Shown here piece after piece: positions 15,816 through 22,800 of a stretch of DNA of 24,799 nucleotides (positions are counted from its first letter, which is position 1; each line of letters starts with the position of its first letter). Source of the DNA: a virus. The notes below the pieces were generated by a model. That model was not told the DNA's origin. It searched no databases and saw only the letters and a list, made by a program, of their open reading frames with translations. Both the position numbers and the translations under genes were made by a program. The stretch covers positions 1-24,799 of the IMG/VR virus record IMGVR_UViG_3300025478_000017; one strand, written 5' to 3'.

Positions 15816-16449
15816 CTGTTTCCTCCGTAGTTACTCCGGCGCTAATAAGAGCGCCACCAACTATTAATTCTCCGTAACACAAAGGTATTGGTAGTCCTTG
15901 TGCAGAAGTATTTACTGGGCCATTAAAGTTGTAAGACTGCCCGTTGTTTACCTCACTAGTCTGAGGCTTGTTTGGCTTAGGGGCCAGCATCTGCGCTATC
16001 CCTGACATCATTAAACTCATTCCCGCTTGAAGAGCAAAAGAGGACAAAGATACCGCAGTACTTGCCCCAACACCAAAGGTACCCATGCCGACTGCCCAGG
16101 TACTAGCAAATGTTGATCCAGTGCCCACGCCAGTAGCTAGCCCTGCCAAATAAGGTGCAAATACAATAAGAGCCCCTAGTAGTATCATGCCTACTCCAGA
16201 ACTCTTAGAGCCGCTAATAATAGGTATAAACTTTAGGTCTCTCGAACCTAGAGGATCCATTAAGTGCTGCTGCCCTAAGTATTCTTCTGCAGAGGTAACG
16301 TGGTACTCTCTGTCCATAATGTACTCGTAAAACCCCGGCATATTGGCCTCTATAGCCTTTGCTGCTTCGTGGGGGTTTGACACGTCTAACGTCCACTCCC
16401 TCCCGAACTTCTCTCCTAAGTCCCCGTATAATGTTACTTTTCTTAACAT
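15805..16449 (-). CDS. I: Tail assembly protein I-like (tail tip)
   Basis: 214 residues. Residues 1-80 look like a beta-grasp (ubiquitin/ThiS-like) domain: a first strand RKVTLYGDLGEKFG, a helix HEAAKAIEANMPGF, and a closing strand DLKFIPIISG. Residues 85-155 are a Gly/Ala/Ser-rich hydrophobic stretch (MILLGALIVFAPYLAGLATG and on) that may cross or insert into a membrane or pack in the tail tip. The C-terminus NTSAQGLPIPLCYGELIVGG followed by ALISAGV is the conserved I-family tail. The gene overlaps K by seven bases upstream and J by eleven bases downstream. In lambda, I is needed for tail-tip assembly. The neighbouring JAMM-bearing K and this ubiquitin-like fold form a known phage pairing. 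Its final residues are encoded by the bases that supply the strong ribosome site of J. Confidence 0.92.
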   Translation of the reverse strand: MLRKVTLYGDLGEKFGREWTLDVSNPHEAAKAIEANMPGFYEYIMDREYHVTSAEEYLGQQHLMDPLGSRDLKFIPIISGSKSSGVGMILLGALIVFAPYLAGLATGVGTGSTFASTWAVGMGTFGVGASTAVSLSSFALQAGMSLMMSGIAQMLAPKPNKPQTSEVNNGQSYNFNGPVNTSAQGLPIPLCYGELIVGGALISAGVTTEETDGQ

Positions 16450-17171
16450 AATGATTTGTGCCTTAATACATGTGTGGTGTTCTTTTGGTATGCCTCTCCA
16501 TATATATCTTTTGTAGAGAGCCTCCCCATTAAATGGTGTAGTATCATATTATTACCTAAGTAGATAGCTAAGTGGTTAGAAACATTAGATAGTACCTTCA
16601 TTAATATTACATCATGTTTCTCAATCTTTGTGTGGTCTTTAACCTCTATAAAATCCCCCTCAGTCCAGCTATCCCAGTTGTCTGCATAGTAGTCTTTGCC
16701 TGTTGCCCACCAATCGTACTCAGAAGGGAACATCTTGTACTTAACACCGAATTCTTGCTCATAGTAATCTATGAATAAGGTTTGGCAATCTAACACCCCG
16801 TAAGCAAATACTCGCCCTGTTAAAGGGGCAGAGTAGGCTTCCGGGAGTAACTTCGACCACTCTTTTGCGGGCCAAGAGATTATGTGCCAAGGGAGTCCTG
16901 ACCTACTGCAGGAAACCTTGTCTGCCTCACTAGGGGTGGAGGACGCATTTGGGTGGCTATGTATAACAGCCAGTATTTCTCCTAAGTCTTCAGCTTTTGC
17001 GTAATCATAAGGGTCTAGTACAAAGTCCTGCTCCTCATGGCCTTCTGCTATATTTTTACACTTAAAGTACTTTTGCTTACCCTTAATATTTAGCAGCAGA
17101 CCACAACACTCTTGGGGAAACGCGTACTCAGCATGCTCTTCTATAGCCTCTTTGGTTTTATCTGATATCAT
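16443..17171 (-). CDS. K: Tail tip protein K-like: JAMM metalloprotease plus NlpC/P60 peptidase
   Basis: 242 residues with two peptidase domains, the usual K architecture and length. The N-terminal domain has the intact JAMM signature: E21 in PQECCGLLL, then H71-x-H73-x7-S81-x2-D84 (HSHPNASSTPSEAD), which would bind zinc. The C-terminal domain has the NlpC/P60 nucleophile C129 in LDCQTLFIDYYEQEFG. The general base is probably H200 in NHLAIYLGNNMI, with H212 or H213 as the likely third residue. The NlpC/P60 part may cut peptidoglycan during DNA entry, and the JAMM part may process a tail protein; both roles are inferred from the families. The start overlaps the stop of L as ATGA, with a weak ribosome site, so translational coupling is likely. 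The end overlaps the start of I. No domain appears damaged. Confidence 0.95.
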   Translation of the reverse strand: MISDKTKEAIEEHAEYAFPQECCGLLLNIKGKQKYFKCKNIAEGHEEQDFVLDPYDYAKAEDLGEILAVIHSHPNASSTPSEADKVSCSRSGLPWHIISWPAKEWSKLLPEAYSAPLTGRVFAYGVLDCQTLFIDYYEQEFGVKYKMFPSEYDWWATGKDYYADNWDSWTEGDFIEVKDHTKIEKHDVILMKVLSNVSNHLAIYLGNNMILHHLMGRLSTKDIYGEAYQKNTTHVLRHKSLC

Positions 17172-19471
17172 CTTCGTAGTCCCAGCCCTACTCCAGGGAA
17201 GCCCCCGTAAGGTAGTATAGCCTTGTTTAAGTTCCAGCAGCTTCCTGTGGAACTATTCCAGTAGTGGTTTTCAAGCACACAAGCTGCTTCAGTTGTTGCT
17301 GAAACATAAGGTTCTGCAAACCTCAGCTCACAGCTTGTAAGCTTCTTAGCGCAGTAGTCCTTTGTTGCATCAGAAGTAGGCTCATCATCTTTAGTATAGT
17401 ACTGGGTGCCCGTGTAACCACACTCTCCTCCTCTATACTTCCATAAGCAAGTATTCTGTATAATCTCTCTTTTAGGTAGTTTAATTCCTTCCACGTCCCA
17501 AGCAGGGGCTAACTCGAATTCTATTAGTATCTTATTTTCTGCCACCTTGCGGTCTATAAAGTATATATCATCTTCGAAAAACGCCTCAGGGTCTGAAGTA
17601 TTGATAACTAGATTATTATAGTACGTTAAAGTGTGCCCGTCTGTGCCCGAGATACTACGAGTACGTAAGTCACCTCTAGCCCAGGTCTGACTTACTTGGA
17701 AGTTATCAACTAGTATTTCATCATTAGATCCTCCCGCGCCTCCAGATGCAAATATCTTGAAACGGGTTCTAGAAGCTCTGCTCCTATCTGCCAAATATAA
17801 GGTTGTACTAAAATTTAAGAATCCGGAAGACGTAGGTGAAGTGTATATGTACCCCGGCATAGTATACCCTGCTGCTACGTACAAATCAGACACTAAAGCA
17901 TACGATGCCTCTGTAGTCCAGGTGCCGTCTCCATTATCTGTCTCTACAACTAACTTCTGAGTACTGCCTGTAACTATTCTGTAATCGAACTCTATGCTAT
18001 ACTCTCTATTAGCAAAAGTGTTAACGTCAATAAAGGCCCAATCTAATATGCCCGAGGCTTCCACTCTTAAACACGTATCGTGGGAGGTGCTGCTTGAGTC
18101 GTATACTGAGGTGAGTGTTGTACCGGCACTCCCGTACCATGAAGTGGTTGCACCTGTAAAGTTGCTATTAACCCCCTCGACTAGCTTCAACTCTTCCGAG
18201 CCTTCATACATATATTCTAGTACTATATTATGGGCATGAGCAGTAGGACGAGGGAGTAATACAAGAACAGCATCCAAACGGTATCCTGCTCCCCCACTTA
18301 TAGTAGTATAACTTTTCAAAGCCCCTTCAGGGGTTAGTTCTATGGAGTTAAATGACGCAGGTACTAAACTACTAGGGTAGTACGCGTAGTGAGGGACTTC
18401 TCCCGCCATAGGGGTATGATTAGTAGTAAATAATATAGTAAATAGTTTGGTAACGTTACTCCACTGCACGGATACATTATGAGAATGGCCCACAGAACTA
18501 CTAGTTACGGCGGATATAGTTAGCCCAGGGGTTTCTAATAAGGAGTATAGCTCTTCGTCTGTAAGTAGTACCTCGTGTGCGTGAGGGACGGAGGCGGGCC
18601 CTACTACTGCTACCCCGTCTGATAGCAAAGGAGGCTGTGCAACCTCTAAATAGACTCCGTCAGCATAATTATACCCCATACCTTGGGTAGCTTCTGCATT
18701 ACTAATTTCAAGTATAGACCCCGTACCATCAGTCTGAAGAATAGGCTGGGACACTAAAGAGATGCTGTTAGTACTTGCGGTTGTGGTAATTTGGGCACCA
18801 TCGCCTAAAGCACATACTTCAGCATTAGTAAGGGTTACTTTATGCGAGTGGTTATGTGTAGCCTCTGGCTCAAGTCTTAACCCCTCAGGGGCGGCTATCT
18901 CTTTCCACTCAGTATTATGGTTTACATACCAAGTACCCCCAGCAGCCGCACACGTAGCACAGTCGTACTCCCCCCAGCTATTCCCAAAGCTAAGGCAGTC
19001 AGACTTGCTATCTTGGTAGGCTGTATCAGTACAAGTCCCTGCCACTACAGTATTATCCGCTAGTTTACAGAAGTTATCTAAGAACCTGCCATAGGTTCTT
19101 TTTCTGTTGACCTGTACACCCACTAAATCATTATAATCTCTAGTTAGCCCCGATATCACCCCTCTAGCATCTCCAGACGCCGTAGTGGTGATATTGGCTA
19201 AACTCATACTTGGTCTAGGTATTTGTTTAGACCCTGTGGCCTCAAAACCCTTAACCTCTATCGGATAAGGGTAGTATACGTCTCCTTGCCATATGATTTC
19301 TCTGTCGATATTATTTGTACCAGCGTGAAATCGCAGTATATCTGTATTCCCTATAGAAGGTACAGAGCCTACATCCACAGTAAATAGCTCAATTAAAGCA
19401 TCCGTATTAAGGGACGACGATATTTGAGATATAGTGGACCTCTCCGCGATTTGTACTAAGGATTTACTCAT
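17168..19471 (-). CDS. L: Minor tail protein L-like with very large insertion
   Basis: 767 residues, against about 230 in lambda L. The N-terminus (residues 22-135, for example ELFTVDVGSV and FEATGSKQIPRPSMSLANIT) and C-terminus (LPKREIIQNTCLWKYRGGEC, then GYTG, then LPYGGFPG) are clear L parts. The four cysteines C675, C684, C707 and C714 match the iron-sulfur-binding cysteines of the family. Between about 135 and 630 lies an insertion: a Cys-rich part (135-183), His-x-His motifs at 206-210, 297-299, 329-331 and 412-414, and a jelly-roll-like module at 430-598 opening NSNFTGATTSWYGS. A small extra Cys/Trp element (729-746) sits just before LPYGGFPG. The gene overlaps M by four bases and K by four. 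L forms part of the tail tip. The insertion is probably exposed and may bind glycan or metal; that is inference. Confidence 0.93.
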   Translation of the reverse strand: MSKSLVQIAERSTISQISSSLNTDALIELFTVDVGSVPSIGNTDILRFHAGTNNIDREIIWQGDVYYPYPIEVKGFEATGSKQIPRPSMSLANITTTASGDARGVISGLTRDYNDLVGVQVNRKRTYGRFLDNFCKLADNTVVAGTCTDTAYQDSKSDCLSFGNSWGEYDCATCAAAGGTWYVNHNTEWKEIAAPEGLRLEPEATHNHSHKVTLTNAEVCALGDGAQITTTASTNSISLVSQPILQTDGTGSILEISNAEATQGMGYNYADGVYLEVAQPPLLSDGVAVVGPASVPHAHEVLLTDEELYSLLETPGLTISAVTSSSVGHSHNVSVQWSNVTKLFTILFTTNHTPMAGEVPHYAYYPSSLVPASFNSIELTPEGALKSYTTISGGAGYRLDAVLVLLPRPTAHAHNIVLEYMYEGSEELKLVEGVNSNFTGATTSWYGSAGTTLTSVYDSSSTSHDTCLRVEASGILDWAFIDVNTFANREYSIEFDYRIVTGSTQKLVVETDNGDGTWTTEASYALVSDLYVAAGYTMPGYIYTSPTSSGFLNFSTTLYLADRSRASRTRFKIFASGGAGGSNDEILVDNFQVSQTWARGDLRTRSISGTDGHTLTYYNNLVINTSDPEAFFEDDIYFIDRKVAENKILIEFELAPAWDVEGIKLPKREIIQNTCLWKYRGGECGYTGTQYYTKDDEPTSDATKDYCAKKLTSCELRFAEPYVSATTEAACVLENHYWNSSTGSCWNLNKAILPYGGFPGVGLGLRR
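18437..18586 (-). repeat. Paired His-x-His module, L copy
   Basis: Codes for residues 296-345 of the L-like protein. It begins PHAHEVLLTDEELYSLL, passes a Thr/Ser strand and returns to GHSHNVSVQWSN before a Phe. The fibre copy is at 4372-4515. Half-copies lie nearby in the same protein at 18797-18859 (HNHSHKVTLTNAEVCAL) and 18212-18244 (AHAHNIVLEY). Confidence 0.65.
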
Positions 19472-19821
19472 AGATCATGTACTCTAGTGAACTTGGCTTG
19501 CACAGTTAGTACACCTAGCTGAGGGTACGACACGCTCCAGTTATTTACAATTACTTTAATAGCTTCTGTACCATAAGGGGGTGTCCATGTAATGGCTTGG
19601 ATACCTCCAGTACTGTCAAAGAAATTAGTTAATTTCTCTCCATCTGCTTGTTTGCGGTTTTTCCACGTTAAGTCCCAGGTTTCTGTTATAGTATTAATAC
19701 CGTCACGAGACCTTTGCATATACCCATCCCCAAATTGGGCGGCCAAAATACGGGGCTTCATGTCCTGCTTTAGTGCCTTATCTGGGTTAAACCCTACTGT
19801 TACATCATAATTATATGCCAT
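19468..19821 (-). CDS. M: Minor tail protein M-like
   Basis: 117 residues, a normal length for the M family (lambda M is about 109). The hallmark AAQFGDGYMQRSRDGINT lies near residues 28-45. Later parts TWDLTWKNRKQADGEKL, FFDSTGGIQAITWTPP and the closing VQAKFTRVHDL follow the family pattern. The protein joins the tail-tip complex between the tape measure and L during tail initiation. The start follows the stop of the tape-measure gene by three bases and has only a weak GGAAA site, which suggests dependence on upstream translation. The end overlaps the L start by four bases. The fold is a compact beta structure with no membrane segment. Assignment rests on motif and order, and I see no competing interpretation. 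Confidence 0.94.
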   Translation of the reverse strand: MAYNYDVTVGFNPDKALKQDMKPRILAAQFGDGYMQRSRDGINTITETWDLTWKNRKQADGEKLTNFFDSTGGIQAITWTPPYGTEAIKVIVNNWSVSYPQLGVLTVQAKFTRVHDL

Positions 19822-19824
19822 ATC

Positions 19825-22800
19825 TTAAATTTCCGAAAGTATTCCACCAGGTCTCTTTTCTTCCATAAGAACCTGTTGTACTTGTCCTGCAATCATATCG
19901 CCTAAAGCTTCTATGTCGCCCCCGTTATCCTTACTGGAAGAAGACTCAGCCTTCGCAGTACCTTGTTCCATATTGATGGTGACAGCTACATTATTGTACA
20001 CTTCCCCACCTGAACCCCCTGGAGGGGTATTCTGTATAACTGGAATAGACTTACCGTCTGGTAAAGGTACAATTGCTTCATTGTGCTTACCTTCCCCTAC
20101 TAAACCTAAAGTAGGTTTATTTACTAAACCTCCATTAGCGAAAGCTTTGAAGCCTCCAGCAGCAACTCCGCCATTTGCGAACATTGCCCCTACTAACAGG
20201 TCTACTCCGGTATCTACCGCTTTACTCATCAATACATTACCAATGCTAAAAGCGATGCTGGATAGCATTGTCTTCCACTCAAACTTACCAGTTCTAAGAG
20301 CTTCGCCCAATGCCATTTTCATGCTACCAGCTGCAATACTATTTATCTGGGTCATCTCAATACCAAATTGATGAGTAAGTTTGCCAAAGTCTGAGTTATT
20401 CATCTTCCAGTCTCTAGCTCTTTTATCTCCTGCTGCTTCGTTGTCTTTTGCTTGTCTATTTAAAAAGTCAGTACCTGCAGCAGAATTATCTGCCGCATAC
20501 TTTTCCGCATCCTCTTTACTAAAGCCATTTCTTGAGGCGTCTCCTAGAAGCTCCGCTCTGCTAGTAGCTTGAGCTTCTATACTAGTAAGTATACTGTTTA
20601 AGGTTCTATAGCTATCAGCACTTATAGTAAGTTTCTCAGCCTCTGATATCTTACCATCCTCTCCTATACCTATTAAGAGTTTAGTGGTAGCTGCGTCTTC
20701 GCTTAGGTATCTTACCTGAGCCTCTGCTGCCGTATACAAGTCTTTAAATATAGCAGCTTTATCCGGAGATATATAAGCTTCTGGGTCTCCTCCCGCATAT
20801 TCAACTAACCCCGTGGAAGGGTTGCGAGTAGCTGAACCGCCTAAAGCTCTTAATAAAGCTTTTTCACTTTTATTAACATGAGCTAACTCAGTGTCGCCGT
20901 TGCGTCCTCTAGAAGCAAGTCCGCCATTTGCGAACCCGAACATTCCTTTAGTCTTAGAATACCCATTTTCTGCTTCTTCCGTCCAGTACTTATCAGCGTC
21001 TGGGCTAAGTAGTCTACCTAACTCGAAACCACCCCAACCTGCAAGTCCTACAAGTCCTACAGTGCCTCCCATGGTAGGCTTAGCGCCCATGAATGACCCT
21101 TGTAATCCGAAAGGCATTTTTCCAGCCTTCCACCATGCACCAGTACTTCCTTTAGAACCGAAGGCGCTTTCAAACATTCCGTTTGGTAACCACCCTTTAC
21201 CCATTCCTTTAGAGTTCATTAAAAATTCTGCGAATTTAGCCGCAGAAGCTCCAAGACCAAAGTTAGTCCAGTAATCCTGGTTAGCCTTGTTAGCGTCTTT
21301 ATCAATTCCCCACGTATTTTTGTAATTCTCATTAGCAGCTTTACCACCGTTAGAGAACTTCTTCATAGTTATAGGGTTAATACCTTTAGTAGGTACAGAA
21401 TCCATAACACTTTGCTGTTCTTCGTTAGACTCCATGTACCAGTCAATTAACTCTGCTATAGAGAGTCCGATACCTGCAGGACCTAGGCCCCACTTTAGGA
21501 ATGACTTACCGAATCTAGCTGCATTAGCTCGCATAGAAGGTCCGCTGCTTCTAGGGATACCTGCCCCTTTGAAAGGTAGCTGTCCTTGAGGGAACAAGTC
21601 TAGTTGACCTGTACCTCTATTAACATTAGCTAAATCTTTTACAAACTGTTTCTTCCACTTATCAGAGTATACATTCTTAGAGTCTACACCCGGTAACCCT
21701 GGTTGATGGCCTGCGCCTTTCAACCACTTCTGGTCAAAACCTTGGTTACTCTTAAACAACGAAGACTGTGTAGCTTTAGGCTTCCCGAAGGCACCTCTAG
21801 CTTCTTGTTCCCCTATAGTCTCAAGTACATTAACACCGTGCAACGCAGCCATAGACTTCCAACTATTAAGAGCCTGAGTCCCCCCGTTCACACGCTTATT
21901 AATACCGTATCCTTTCTTATCTGCAAACTTACTTCCAGTACTTGTTTCTAATGGGTCGATTTGACTAATGTTTGGGTTGGTATTCAGTAGCTTGTTTAGT
22001 AACTGTAGAGAGTTTGGACCCCCTTTAGGGGCGTTCATACTTATAGAAGTTACTTTAGTACCTGTCTTATCTAATGTGTAGGTTAAAGAACCTTTAACCC
22101 CATTCTTAGTGCCGGAGACTTCCCCTGCTCTCCACTTATCTGCAGGGTAATGTTGCATAGTTACACCTTTACTAAATCTACCGTCGAAGATAGCCTTAGC
22201 GGAGCGCATATTATACTTACCAGTAGGGCCGCCTTCTGAAAATCTAGGTACTCTATCTTCGTTAATTGCTTCGATTAGCCCTTGATGCTTCTTGGTCGCG
22301 GCTGCATTAATTACATACTCACCATTAGACAACCAAGCCGGAATCTTATCTTCTTTAGGACCGCCTGGTCCAGCGATGTGTCCACCTGCAGCAAAGGTAT
22401 TAGGCACTTTATTTGCCTTATCACCTAAGGTAGAGGTTACCCCCGCGCCTGTTGTAAGTTCTTTAAACTTATTGGAAAGTGCTAGTACCTCCATCCCCAG
22501 TGTTTTAAAAGGGTTTGCCAAGTCTGCAATAGCCGTAATGGTATTAGTTATACTACCGGAAACCTGTGGAGATAACCTGTGGTCTATAGAAGCCAATAAA
22601 GAAGCTGTAGTTACCAAACTCTTGGCACTTTCTTTTGCTCTATATAACTGCTCTGCAGCTATAGCTTCCGCCTTAGCTAGTTTATCCTTCTCGAAGTCGG
22701 ATAACATAGCCTGCTTAATCTCTGAAGCACCTTGATCAATGAGCTGGTCTCCCAGTCCTCTCCAAGTGTCGTTCCAAAACTCGTTGTACCCGTCTTCCCC

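Noticed and set aside
19913-20371. Plus-strand open frame of 152 codons opposite the tape measure
   Set aside because: It is the antisense reading of a gene with clear tape-measure motifs, has no recognisable domain and no supporting promoter or operon on the plus strand.
22292-22735. Plus-strand open frame of 147 codons
   Set aside because: It lies fully opposite the tape-measure coding sequence, is Ser/Leu/Ala-rich as expected of an antisense shadow, and has no family motif.
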